Shown here in pieces: positions 16,304-24,557 of a stretch of 42,555 nucleotides of DNA. Source of the DNA: CAYLGY01 sp964383325 (GTDB lineage: Bacteria > Pseudomonadota > Alphaproteobacteria > Rhizobiales > Rhizobiaceae). The translations under genes were made by a program, and so were the position numbers. Each line of letters begins with the position of its first letter. Within the stretch, counting starts at the first letter, position 1. The stretch spans positions 1 to 42,555 of the forward strand of contig CAYLGY010000008.1 in assembly GCA_964383325.1 (NCBI GenBank). The letters are read 5' to 3'. A model generated the notes under the pieces. That model did no database searches and was not told where the DNA came from. It saw only the letters and a program-made list of their open reading frames with translations.

Positions 16304-17365
16304 TTACAACACGATACTGTTCCATAGCCGCACCCATTCCCCCTGATCGATGTTCTGGTAATCGGGGAAATAGAACCGGTCGAGATGTTCCAGATTGAGA
16401 ATTTCTGCCTCCGGAGTCCCTGCCAGTTCCTGGGCGACGGATGGCGCGCTGCCCAGCAGGCCAACGGCCTTGGTCATCTGTTGCTGTACTTCGGAATCGA
16501 GATAGAGATTGATGAAATATTCGGCTGCATCCTGATGGCTTGTGCCGTTGATGGCCGCAATCCAGAACTCGGAACCCACGCCCTGGTATTCGCCGAAGCT
16601 TGGGTAGGAAATGGCGAGATTCAGGCCGGCATCGCGACCGCGCAGGACATAGCCGGCATGCCAGAGCGCCGCCCAGACGTCGCCCGACTGGAATTTTGCC
16701 AGGAGATCCGTAGCTGATTTCCAGAAGAATTGCGGATCGAGGTCCCGGACGAACTGCAGCGCCGGACGGATGTCCTCCTCATTGCCGCCGAGTTCACGGC
16801 TGATCCCGATCAGACCCTTCAGCGCATGGACGACGGTAATGTCAGGGAAGGAAACATAGCCTTTCAGGCGCGGATCAAGCAGATCTGCATATTTCGTTGG
16901 CGCCGGAATGCCCAATTCCTCGAACTTGTCTGCGTTGTAGACGATGCCGTCCAGGGATTGCGCAGTCCCGACGAGCTTCGGAAGGCGGAACAGATCGGCG
17001 ATCGGCTCTGCATTGGGAACATTGGCATAGTTGATCTCGGCGAGGAACTCGGATCGCGCCCAGTCACCGGCGCTGTGGGCCGACATCTCGATCAGGTCGA
17101 ACGGCTTGTCGGCGCTGTTGCGGGACGCAATCATCTTGGCAAAGGCCGTGTCCGCCGTGCCGACAATGTATTCGACGCTGCCGCCCGTCTCCTCGAAGCG
17201 GGCTCCGACAATATCCCGCAGAGCGTCCCGCCAACTGCCGCCAAAAGTATGTACGCGCAACGTCACGCCCGAGAAATCGGGTTTTGCCTGGCCGAATGCG
17301 GAACGGCCGAGCGAGAGCATGGAAATGGCTGCTGTGGAAGCCAGGAACGTCCTTCTGCTGATCAT
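16304..17365 (-). CDS. ABC transporter periplasmic binding protein, PotD-like, Tat-exported
   Basis: A 353-residue extracellular solute-binding protein. Residues 1-25 carry a Tat-type signal (SRRTFLA followed by a hydrophobic stretch ending near SAFGQA), so it is probably exported folded. The mature protein begins with the LRVHTFGGSWRDALRD segment seen in polyamine/opine/thiamine-type class II binding proteins. GGGAGGAAAAC precedes ATG 17365. It heads the operon running to 8196 and should work with the ATPase at 15091 and the permeases at 4427-6140. The ligand is unknown; a cationic amine or small peptide conjugate fits the context. Confidence 0.92.
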   Translation of the reverse strand: MISRRTFLASTAAISMLSLGRSAFGQAKPDFSGVTLRVHTFGGSWRDALRDIVGARFEETGGSVEYIVGTADTAFAKMIASRNSADKPFDLIEMSAHSAGDWARSEFLAEINYANVPNAEPIADLFRLPKLVGTAQSLDGIVYNADKFEELGIPAPTKYADLLDPRLKGYVSFPDITVVHALKGLIGISRELGGNEEDIRPALQFVRDLDPQFFWKSATDLLAKFQSGDVWAALWHAGYVLRGRDAGLNLAISYPSFGEYQGVGSEFWIAAINGTSHQDAAEYFINLYLDSEVQQQMTKAVGLLGSAPSVAQELAGTPEAEILNLEHLDRFYFPDYQNIDQGEWVRLWNSIVL

Positions 17366-17504
17366 GTTTTCCTCCCTGTTTGCCTATGGCTTTGACAATT
17401 GCCTGTCTTCTGCGGTCAATGCTGTCCCTGTTCGCTCGCCCACGCGAACGGACGCGCGAGCGATCCCCCCGGAACATGCAAGATCTTCTCAGTGCGGTCT
17501 CCTG

Positions 17505-17545
17505 TGGTACAACCATTGCGTACCATTCTGATATTGGTCAGTCAA
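17505..17545 (-). promoter_or_regulatory. candidate promoter with FadR-type operator, binding-protein operon
   Basis: Reading the minus strand, TTGACT (17540-17545) is followed 17 bases later by TACGCA (17517-17522), the same layout as at 6169-6197. The 14-base ACCATTGCGTACCA (17512-17525) is identical in the two places. A perfect FadR-type dyad TGGT-ACA-ACCA (17505-17515) abuts it, and ACCA-N9-TGGT (17522-17538) spans the spacer. The leader to ATG 17365 is about 145 bases. Confidence 0.55.
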
Positions 17546-17832
17546 GTAACATCTGAATTGGGTCGCAATTGCCCCCTGGTATTCCCTTTGCCCCCTGAAG
17601 TTGCGTCGGCCGGGTCCAAGGGGGAGAAGGGCGGAAGCCTATCCCTGTTTCCCGGCGGGGACAGAGGGGAGCTATACCATGCAAGGGCGGGTCCAGATGA
17701 AGAAAAGGCAAGCAATTGCCATAGGTTATGTCAGGATTGAAATGCCTCTCGCATCGCGGCATGCAATTTTTCCCGGCACTGCGCAGGGCAGGCGGCCTAC
17801 ATGACCGGAGCTTGAAGCGATTGCTTCATGAA

Positions 17833-17859
17833 TTCAAACCATATGTATATTGGTTCGAA
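17833..17859. promoter_or_regulatory. 27-base inverted repeat with ACCA-N9-TGGT core
   Basis: TTCAAACCA (17833-17841) and TGGTTCGAA (17851-17859) match at 8 of 9 positions as inverted arms around a nine-base AT-rich centre. The inner ACCA-N9-TGGT has the same spacing as in the two promoter sites of region A (6174-6190 and 17522-17538). It may be a distal operator of the same GntR regulator; no gene starts right beside it. Confidence 0.45.
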
Positions 17860-18219
17860 CAGGAATCTGGGCTTCGCCGATGAAACCGCGGCTGGAGCTT
17901 CCGCCCCGATGTCGGTCGGCGGCCGGGAATCATCCCCGCATCGGTGTGCGGGGGCATTCCTTCCGGACGGCCTCGGGGCACATGACTGGTTCGGCTTCGA
18001 TACCGCACGCCGCGCTTACGCGCCGCTTCAGCGCTCCTGCCAGCGGCTTGGCCGTTCCTGCGGGCGAGTTCGGCCGCCGCCTCCCTCGCCGCTACCAGGG
18101 CCGGGATGGATTGCCTTCGTCACCTTGCGCGCTGGGAGATCTTGAGCCTGATCTCGTGCGTGTGGACGCGCTGCCGGATGACTTCACGCTCGATCTGTGG
18201 CTTCTGGCAGCTACCGAGG

Positions 18220-19272
18220 TCACCCTCGACCCGCGCCCGCCTCTGCCATTTGCAATGCATATTCAATGGCCTCGACGAGGCTGGTTTCCTTGGCGAGGCC
18301 CTTGCCCGCAATGTCGAATGCAGTGCCATGGTCAACCGAGGTCCGGATCACCGGAAGTCCAAGTGTAATATTGACGCCTGACAGGGCTTCCCACCTCCCG
18401 GTTTCCGGATCGACCGAAAAGCCCAGCAACTTGATCGGAATGTGCCCCTGGTCGTGATACTGCGCCACGACCACATCATACTGGCCGGCGCGAAGCTTCA
18501 CGAACACGGTGTCGCCCGGCACGGGCCCGTCAATGTCGCGGCCTTCCCTGCGCAGCGCTGCAACAAGCGGCTCCGTAACCTCGATGTCCTCCTTGCCGAA
18601 CAGACCGCCTTCACCGGCATGCGGGTTCAGCGCGGCAATCGCGATACGTGGTTTCGCGATGCCCAGCTTTCGCAAGGCTTCCTCGGTAAGATCGACGACC
18701 CGCCGGATGCGTTCCGTGGTCATGCGGGAAGGCACGTCGGCAAGCGCCACATGGGTTGTCACATGGCTCACGCGCATATTGCCGTGCGCCAGCATCATCA
18801 CCGAGTCACTTGCTCGGGTCAGATGCGCCAGGATCTCGGTATGGCCGGCAAATGCATGGCCGGCGAGATTGAGCGCCTCCTTGTTCAGGGGCCCGGTGCA
18901 GATGGCCGCGACATCTCCCGAGAGTGCAAGCTCGACAGCGACCCGGATTGCCTGGAAAGCAAAATTGCCGGCCTGCGCAGAAACCTGTCCGAACCGGATC
19001 GGCTCTGTCGCGACGCCTGCCTGGAGAAAGGCAATGTCGGGCCATTGCGCAGCGGGCAAATCCGGGCTCACGAGTTCGGCATGGTCCGCAAGGTTCAGCA
19101 GGCCGGCAGCGCTCCGGTGCGCCTCATGGGAGCCGATGATCGCGAGTTTGAGATCGCCTGCCGCAATGCGGGGATTGAGGTGATGGATAGCACGCAGGAT
19201 GATTTCCGGGCCTATGCCCGCCGGGTCGCCCATGGTTATCGCGATACGCCTACCGTTCATTCCCATCCCCAT
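18220..19272 (-). CDS. pdxA2: PdxA-family 4-phospho-sugar-acid dehydrogenase (PdxA2 type)
   Basis: A 350-residue NAD-dependent metal enzyme of the 4-hydroxythreonine-4-phosphate dehydrogenase family. Signatures are AITMGDPAGIGPEIILRA near the N-terminus, CTGPLNKEALNLAGHAFAGHTEIL with metal-binding histidine, and VAQYHDQGHIPIKLLGF. The gene directly follows a DUF1537 kinase. That pairing is established for D-threonate breakdown, where DtnK makes D-threonate 4-phosphate and PdxA2 oxidises and decarboxylates it to dihydroxyacetone phosphate. Vitamin B6 synthesis is therefore less likely. ATGs at 19272, 19266 and 19260 are in frame; the last best fits the family start. It ends the long region B operon, 93 bases after the kinase. 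Confidence 0.9.
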   Translation of the reverse strand: MGMGMNGRRIAITMGDPAGIGPEIILRAIHHLNPRIAAGDLKLAIIGSHEAHRSAAGLLNLADHAELVSPDLPAAQWPDIAFLQAGVATEPIRFGQVSAQAGNFAFQAIRVAVELALSGDVAAICTGPLNKEALNLAGHAFAGHTEILAHLTRASDSVMMLAHGNMRVSHVTTHVALADVPSRMTTERIRRVVDLTEEALRKLGIAKPRIAIAALNPHAGEGGLFGKEDIEVTEPLVAALRREGRDIDGPVPGDTVFVKLRAGQYDVVVAQYHDQGHIPIKLLGFSVDPETGRWEALSGVNITLGLPVIRTSVDHGTAFDIAGKGLAKETSLVEAIEYALQMAEAGAGRG

Positions 19273-19365
19273 TCATGATTGATCATCTTTCTCCTGCAAA
19301 ATGTAGTAAACAAGATCCAATTTGAGCAAAAATTCGGGAAAGAATACATTTCAGAGGGCAAGGCA

Positions 19366-20490
19366 CTATTTTACCAGTTTGTCAAATAGTTGAACAAGTG
19401 TATCGGGCTCGCCAAATGCGCCGGATTTCGAGATCACCTGCGTGCCATTCCAGTTCCCGCCGTTGATAATCGAGACGGGAATGCCCGGCATGGCTTCGCC
19501 AATGACAGTCAGGCTGCTGGCCTTCACGCCAAGCACAGCTGTCAGGAGCGTATCTCCGCCCGATACAAAGAGAGAGACGGGAGGCTGCAAGGCAGGCACC
19601 AGTTTCGTGATTGCTGAATCGATCCACTCTGCCGCCTGACTTCCATGGAATCCGGCAGGGGGCTCGAATACCGTCAAGACGTCTTCCCCCATACGCGCTC
19701 GCCCGTTGATCGCCTCGGCGTCCGCCAATGAGTCGGTAGTCGCGCAGATTTCCGCCATGCGGCCCTGGGCCTCCAGGGCATGCAGCTGAGACCGCATGAC
19801 AGGATGGTTGGAGCCGACCAGCGCGACCAGCGGCGAGCGAAGGCGTGGCGGCCTTTTCGGTGGTAGGCCGGCGAGCGCCCCGGCAAGCCCGGCGGAACCG
19901 CACCACAGCATGCGTCCTCCCAACTGCCTTCCGGCTTCCACCAGCGCCCGCATGGCATCCTCATCGGTTGCATCGGCGATGAGAACGGGTGCCCTGCCGG
20001 CCTGAAGCGCTCGTGGTTCCGGCACAAGCTCGGCCGTGACTCCGTATTGGCGAAGGGCTGCGGCCATGTCGACATCGAGCATTGTTGATTGCCCGTCTGC
20101 TGTTGCCACCCGCACCCTTCCGCCCAGTACCAGCCGCCCCGCCGCGGGGAAGGCCGGGGCAAGGATCACCACATCGAACTGCCCGCTCCGGACGATCAGG
20201 CCAATCTCGGCGGCCCAATGGCCGCGCAGAAGGCTGTCGATCTTCTTGAAGGCAGTCGAAGCTCCGTCCCAGATTGCCAGGGATGCCCCGGTCATGGCGA
20301 GGGCCTCGTCCGGGGATGCGTCTCTGGTCGGGACTACGCAGGCCCGATTGCCGGAGGAATTTCGCGCTGCAGCAGGATCGAGGTGGACGGTGATCGGCCC
20401 AAATGCTCCCGTGAACCGGGCAGCCGCGTCGAGGGCACCTGTCAGGTCGTCAGCGACAAGGGATAATCCGTTCAAGTCTGTGTTTCCCAT
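19366..20490 (-). CDS. four-carbon acid-sugar kinase family protein (DUF1537; OtnK/DtnK type)
   Basis: A 374-residue ATP-dependent kinase of the family shown to phosphorylate D-threonate, L-threonate or 3-oxo-tetronates. Family motifs are VADDLTGALDAA (12-23), KKIDSLLRGHW (residues near 88), LFVSGGDTL and the C-terminal INGGNWNGTQVISKSGAFGEPDTL. It is somewhat short for the family (commonly 390-430). With PdxA2 next to it and no aldolase in sight, D-threonate-type 4-phosphorylation is the best guess, but the dehydrogenases upstream allow a 3-oxo acid substrate instead. It follows the SDR gene by 60 bases. Confidence 0.92.
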   Translation of the reverse strand: MGNTDLNGLSLVADDLTGALDAAARFTGAFGPITVHLDPAAARNSSGNRACVVPTRDASPDEALAMTGASLAIWDGASTAFKKIDSLLRGHWAAEIGLIVRSGQFDVVILAPAFPAAGRLVLGGRVRVATADGQSTMLDVDMAAALRQYGVTAELVPEPRALQAGRAPVLIADATDEDAMRALVEAGRQLGGRMLWCGSAGLAGALAGLPPKRPPRLRSPLVALVGSNHPVMRSQLHALEAQGRMAEICATTDSLADAEAINGRARMGEDVLTVFEPPAGFHGSQAAEWIDSAITKLVPALQPPVSLFVSGGDTLLTAVLGVKASSLTVIGEAMPGIPVSIINGGNWNGTQVISKSGAFGEPDTLVQLFDKLVK

Positions 20491-20550
20491 CTCCGGGCCC
20501 TTCCGGTGCGATGATCGGGCAAGTCCAGGCAGAGCCAGCTGTTGCCGGCG

Positions 20551-21306
20551 TTACTGAGCGGTCCATCCCCCGTCAATGACAAGGGAACTTCCTGTCATCA
20601 GGCTGGAAGCGTCCGAAGCCAGGAAGATTGCGGCACCCGCAATATCTTCGGCCATTCCCAGTCGGCCGAGAGGAATCTTGCCCAGGACTTCGCCAAGAAA
20701 GTCCTGGTCCTTGAAGAAGGGCTTCGTCATCGGCGTATCGATGAAGGTCGGGCAGATCGTGTTTACCCGAATGCCGTAGGGTGCCAGTTCGACCGCCAGC
20801 GCCTTCGTGAAACCTTCAAGTCCCCATTTGGAGGCGCAATAGAGGGTGCGGTTGGCCGCGCCGACATGGCCCATCTGGGAAGAAATATTGATGATCGAGC
20901 CGCGTATGCCGTCTGCGATCATCCGGTTGCTGACGATCTTGGAAGCGAAGATCGCTGCCCGTAGATTGACGCCGAGAACCGTATCGTAGTCTTCCTCGGT
21001 TATTTCCGACAGCGGCTTCGGGCGATTGGTTCCTGCATTGTTGACGAGAATGTCGAAGGCGGGCCGTTCCGCCAATCGTCCGGCGAGGCCCTGCGGGTTG
21101 GTCACGTCTGCTTGCAGGGCCTCGGCCTGATGGCCCTGGCCCCGCAGACGTTCAGCTGCCGCCTCAATCTCGCTTGCCGTGCGAGCGCACAGCGTGACTG
21201 CCGCTCCTGCCCCGGCAAGAGCTTCCGCCATGGCCAGTCCCAGGCCGCGGCCCGCGCCGGTGATGAGCGCCCTGCGCCCGTGGAGGCGGAAACGCCGCTC
21301 CGTCAT
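20551..21306 (-). CDS. SDR-family oxidoreductase (polyol/sugar dehydrogenase type)
   Basis: A 251-residue classical SDR with TGAGRGLG (16-23), NNAG (89-92), Asn114, Ser143, and Tyr156/Lys160 in YCASK. The GRLGMAEDIAGAAIFLASDASSLMTGSSLVIDGGW tail is typical of FabG/gluconate-5-dehydrogenase/glucose-1-dehydrogenase-like enzymes. ATG 21306 overlaps the stop of the HisD-like gene (ATGA, 21303-21306), showing translational coupling; the frame is open upstream only because it shadows that gene. In this operon it probably oxidises a sugar or sugar-acid hydroxyl ahead of the kinase. Its exact substrate is not readable. Confidence 0.92.
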   Translation of the reverse strand: MTERRFRLHGRRALITGAGRGLGLAMAEALAGAGAAVTLCARTASEIEAAAERLRGQGHQAEALQADVTNPQGLAGRLAERPAFDILVNNAGTNRPKPLSEITEEDYDTVLGVNLRAAIFASKIVSNRMIADGIRGSIINISSQMGHVGAANRTLYCASKWGLEGFTKALAVELAPYGIRVNTICPTFIDTPMTKPFFKDQDFLGEVLGKIPLGRLGMAEDIAGAAIFLASDASSLMTGSSLVIDGGWTAQ

Positions 21307-22634
21307 TGCTCGTCTTCGCGATACGGCGCGCCTTCGCCAAACGGCACATTGATGCCGCCATAGCGCCGCACCCGCAGATTGCATTGCTCGGCATGGGCCA
21401 CGAAGCCCTCCAGCATGCAAAGTCGCGAGCCGATTTCGCCGATCCTGGCAGATGCCTCATCCGTGAGGATCTTCTGATAGCTATGGGTCTTCAGGAACTT
21501 ACCTACCCACAGACCGCCGGTATAGCGGCCGGCCTTCCTCGTCGGCAGCGTGTGGTTGGTGCCGATGACCTTGTCGCCATATGCAACATTTGTACGCGGA
21601 CCAAGAAACAGCGCCCCGTAGGAGTGCATATGCTCCAGGAACCAATCATCGCGATCCGTCATGACCTGGACATGCTCGGAGGCAATGTCATTGGCCACAT
21701 CCAGCATTTCCTCATACGTATCGCACAGGATGACCTCGCCATAATCTCTCCAGCTGACGCTTGCAGTATCGGCAGTCGGCAGGATCTTCAGCAGGCGATC
21801 GACTTCAGCAAGGGTGTCTTCGGCAAGCTTTCTCGAATTGGTCACGAGTACGGCAGGGGAATTGTAGCCGTGCTCGGCCTGACCCAACAGGTCCGTGGCG
21901 CACATTTCGCCGTCGGCCGCAGTTTCATCAGCGATCACCATGGTCTCGGTCGGACCGGCAAAAAGGTCGATCCCCACCCGGCCGTAAAGCTGGCGCTTTG
22001 CCTCGGCAACGAAGGCATTTCCGGGTCCGATGAGCATGTCGACGGGCCGAATGGTTTCCGTGCCGAGCGCCATGGCGCCCACGGCCTGAATGCCGCCCAG
22101 CACATAGATCTCATGAGCGCCGCCCATATGCATGGCCGCAATGACCCCGGGATTGGGCTCTCCCTTGAAGGGCGGGGTAGCGGCGAGAATGCGTGGCACG
22201 CCTGCGACGGAGGCGGTGACGACGGACATGTGCGCGGATGCGACCATCGGAAACTTGCCGCCGGGCACGTAGCAACCTACCGATTGCACCGGGATGTTCC
22301 TGTGTCCGAGAATGACGCCTGGCAAGGTCTCGACCTCGATATCCTTCATCGAGTCCTTCTGGAGCTGCGCGAAATTCCGTACCTGGTCATGCGCAAACCG
22401 GATGTCGGCCATCTCCCGTTCGGTGACCCTGGACGTGATTGCCTCGATCTCGCTGTCCGACAAGCGGAAGGAAGGCGGGGCATAATTGTCAAAGCGTTGC
22501 GAGAGTTCGCGGACGGCGGCGTCACCCCTTGCCTCGATGTCCGCAAGTGTCACCTCCACGGTCTTGCGGATCTCGGCATCATCGGTTTGGCGCTCGGTTT
22601 CTGACTTGCCTCGCTTGAGATAGGTGATCGACAT
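21303..22634 (-). CDS. histidinol dehydrogenase family protein, catabolic paralogue
   Basis: A 443-residue NAD- and zinc-dependent HisD-fold enzyme performing alcohol-to-aldehyde-to-acid oxidation. All catalytic residues expected from E. coli HisD can be matched: zinc ligands Q252/H255 (GQAEHG), D354 (YGDKVIGTNHTLPT) and H414 (EGFVAHAE), and the E320/H321 pair in ASEHVQV. No other histidine gene is present. HisD paralogues in catabolic operons include HpsN, which oxidises 2,3-dihydroxypropanesulfonate, so a terminal-alcohol oxidation of a polyol or sugar acid is proposed. ATG 22634 has AAGGA at 7 bases; the longer frame begins with TTG at 22685. Confidence 0.92.
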   Translation of the reverse strand: MSITYLKRGKSETERQTDDAEIRKTVEVTLADIEARGDAAVRELSQRFDNYAPPSFRLSDSEIEAITSRVTEREMADIRFAHDQVRNFAQLQKDSMKDIEVETLPGVILGHRNIPVQSVGCYVPGGKFPMVASAHMSVVTASVAGVPRILAATPPFKGEPNPGVIAAMHMGGAHEIYVLGGIQAVGAMALGTETIRPVDMLIGPGNAFVAEAKRQLYGRVGIDLFAGPTETMVIADETAADGEMCATDLLGQAEHGYNSPAVLVTNSRKLAEDTLAEVDRLLKILPTADTASVSWRDYGEVILCDTYEEMLDVANDIASEHVQVMTDRDDWFLEHMHSYGALFLGPRTNVAYGDKVIGTNHTLPTRKAGRYTGGLWVGKFLKTHSYQKILTDEASARIGEIGSRLCMLEGFVAHAEQCNLRVRRYGGINVPFGEGAPYREDEQ

Positions 22635-22681
22635 GGCATTTCCTTTCATCGTCTGCTTGAACTGGGGTCTCTCCTCCCCGG

Positions 22682-23623
22682 TCAAGGACCGAGCCCGTTC
22701 GTCTTCTTGAAAGCCGCGAGCCTGGACAGGACGGAATCACGCCAAAGGCGACGTTCCGCCAGATCCTCCTCCGCCAGCACTTCCCGTCTTTCCGCCTGCG
22801 CTTGCTCTATGGTTTCCTGTGGCCATTTGCGCGGTACCCGCTGCGTTGCCATCCGGTAATACAGCGGCGCCAGCCTCGCCGCGTAATCGGCAATGCCTCC
22901 CGGCGCGTTCAGGTCGATAGTCTCGAAAGGACCCATGAAGGACCATCGCAGGCCAAGACCATGGGAAATCGTCGCGTCAATATCGGCAAGGCTCGCATAG
23001 CCTTCCTCATACAGCGCCCAGGCCTCATTCAGGAGCGCGCCCTGCAGCCGGTTGAGGACAAAGCCGTCAATCTCGCGCCTGACATGAACCGGCACCTGTC
23101 CGACCCGATTCATCAATTCACGCACTTCTTCCAGCGCGGCCGGATCCGTCCATGGCGCAGGGACGAGTTCGACCACGGGCACCAGATGCGGCGGGTTGAC
23201 GGGATGGGCGATCAGGAAATTCTGCCGGTGCCTGCAGTTCCCGGTGAACTGCGAAGCCGGAATCCCCGAGGAGGACGAGCCGACAATGGTCTGCGGCGAC
23301 ATGGCCTCATCGATGGCAAGGCACGCCGCAGTTTTCGATTCGACGGTCTCGAAGACGGATTCCTGCACATAGCTTGCCCCGTCCAGTGCTTCGGCAAGGC
23401 GCTCGCAAAGCCGGACGCGACCGATCACATCGGCAGCGCTGGCAATCAGCCCATTCGATTCCAGGTCGGTTGCACTGGCTTCGATCCATGCGGGAAGCCG
23501 GCTTCGCGTAGGCGCATCCGGATCGTATACACGCACTTCACAACCAGCGCGGGCGAACACCAGCGCCCAGCCGGAGCCGACCAGACCGGCTCCGACAATG
23601 GCAACGACAGGAGAGTCTCCCAT
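22682..23623 (-). CDS. 3-hydroxyacyl-CoA dehydrogenase family oxidoreductase (lambda-crystallin/L-gulonate 3-dehydrogenase-like)
   Basis: A 313-residue NAD-binding beta-hydroxyacid dehydrogenase. VAIVGAGLVGSGWALVFARAG (residues 7-27) is the Rossmann motif, SSSGIPASQF the serine segment, and HPVNPPHLVPVVELVPAPWT closely resembles lambda-crystallin (L-gulonate 3-dehydrogenase) and carnitine dehydrogenase. The free hydroxyacid rather than a CoA ester is the likely substrate. It starts two bases after the MBL gene ends. Oxidation at C3 of a sugar acid would give a 3-oxo acid, consistent with the acid-sugar kinase downstream. Carnitine dehydrogenase is the main alternative; no carnitine-linked gene is seen. 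Confidence 0.9.
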   Translation of the reverse strand: MGDSPVVAIVGAGLVGSGWALVFARAGCEVRVYDPDAPTRSRLPAWIEASATDLESNGLIASAADVIGRVRLCERLAEALDGASYVQESVFETVESKTAACLAIDEAMSPQTIVGSSSSGIPASQFTGNCRHRQNFLIAHPVNPPHLVPVVELVPAPWTDPAALEEVRELMNRVGQVPVHVRREIDGFVLNRLQGALLNEAWALYEEGYASLADIDATISHGLGLRWSFMGPFETIDLNAPGGIADYAARLAPLYYRMATQRVPRKWPQETIEQAQAERREVLAEEDLAERRLWRDSVLSRLAAFKKTNGLGP

Positions 23624-23625
23624 CC

Positions 23626-24513
23626 TCAGGCGACCTTCGAACTTTCGCCATCGGCGAGGCAGATTTCGGTAATGCGCAGACCTTCCTTGCTGATCCGGGA
23701 AGGGAAGGCGTCACGGAGCCGCTCTTCATGAACCGGGATGATCCGGTTCGAATCGTGGCCGACCTGCTTCATCATCTCTTCCGTGGCGAGAACCAGATTG
23801 GTCTGGCTTCCGACCGCTAGGCCAACCGGCGTGTAGATCTCGCCTGCGTCCACCGCATCGCCGGGTCCGCGCAGGTTCTCGAATACATAGATGAGATCGC
23901 CGGCCAGGACCCAGACATCCTCCGACTGCTCCCGTCCATCATTGCGCACCGTGACCCACATCGAGCCGAACGTATGACTGTCCTCGGCCAGATGCAGATC
24001 GATGCCCGGCAGCACATCGGAAACGGAACCGTTCACCGTGGTAAGCCTGCGCTCACGCGCGAGGCCCGCGCCGCGAACAATATCGCCCGGATCGACAGCT
24101 ACCATCATCCAGCGCATCCGGTCAGGAAGCGACATCGCCCATACCCATTTGGCGATTTCCCTCTCCTGAATGTAGAATCTGGCGTTGGGAAAGTCTTCCA
24201 CGTTACCAAAATGGTCGAAATGGGCATGCGTGATGAATACTGTGTCCACTTCTTCAGGTGTGACGCCGATTTCTGCCAGGACAGTCTTGGGATTTCGCCA
24301 GTTTTCTACTCCGAATCGATCTCCAAGTGTCTTGCCATACTCCTTGTCATTATAGCCGACATCGACCATCGCGACATGGCCCTTGCCTTTGATGACCACA
24401 TAACAGTAGGGCAGCTTGAGGTATCCTTGATTATGTGCTCCGTATAGTACGCCACTCTTGTGATACTTGGAGACATAGGAGTACTCACAGACCCAAATCG
24501 AGTAATCAGCCAT
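23626..24513 (-). CDS. metallo-beta-lactamase fold hydrolase, AiiA/AttM lactonase-like
   Basis: A 295-residue soluble di-metal hydrolase. Ligands visible are H96/H98/D100/H101 in THAHFDH, H180 in DSHTFGS, D206 in LAGDLIYV and H262 in IPVHEE. The overall pattern matches N-acyl-homoserine-lactone/gamma-butyrolactone lactonases. In a sugar operon the simple reading is opening of an aldonolactone produced by the SDR, ahead of the acid-sugar enzymes, rather than quorum quenching. It is 44 bases downstream of the small unknown gene. Confidence 0.9.
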   Translation of the reverse strand: MADYSIWVCEYSYVSKYHKSGVLYGAHNQGYLKLPYCYVVIKGKGHVAMVDVGYNDKEYGKTLGDRFGVENWRNPKTVLAEIGVTPEEVDTVFITHAHFDHFGNVEDFPNARFYIQEREIAKWVWAMSLPDRMRWMMVAVDPGDIVRGAGLARERRLTTVNGSVSDVLPGIDLHLAEDSHTFGSMWVTVRNDGREQSEDVWVLAGDLIYVFENLRGPGDAVDAGEIYTPVGLAVGSQTNLVLATEEMMKQVGHDSNRIIPVHEERLRDAFPSRISKEGLRITEICLADGESSKVA

Positions 24514-24557
24514 TAGATTCTCCCTTTCAATACAGATCTTCCAGGTATGGTGCGTGA

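Larger units (their letters stand above)
17366..18219. other. long intergenic region with a 27-base dyad, no convincing gene
   Basis: These 854 bases lie between the end of the PdxA gene and the start of the binding-protein gene. The proximal part holds the promoter/operator at 17505-17545. Several frames are open for 60 to 170 codons, but their products are Arg/Pro/Ser-rich, have no recognisable motif and start without good ribosome sites. The AT-rich dyad at 17833-17859 is the only other structure I can point to. A decayed gene is possible but not recognisable. Confidence 0.6.

Noticed and set aside
17850..18368. A 172-codon plus-strand frame in and beyond the long intergenic gap
   Set aside because: Arg/Pro-rich without motif, no good ribosome site, and it runs into the PdxA gene in antisense.
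21303..22634. Assignment to histidine biosynthesis
   Set aside because: The protein is HisD-fold, but no other his gene is present and the operon is catabolic with a dedicated sugar importer and LacI regulator.
23626..24513. Quorum-quenching acyl-homoserine lactonase as the primary role
   Set aside because: The fold fits, but no LuxI/LuxR genes are present and the operon context favours a sugar lactone.
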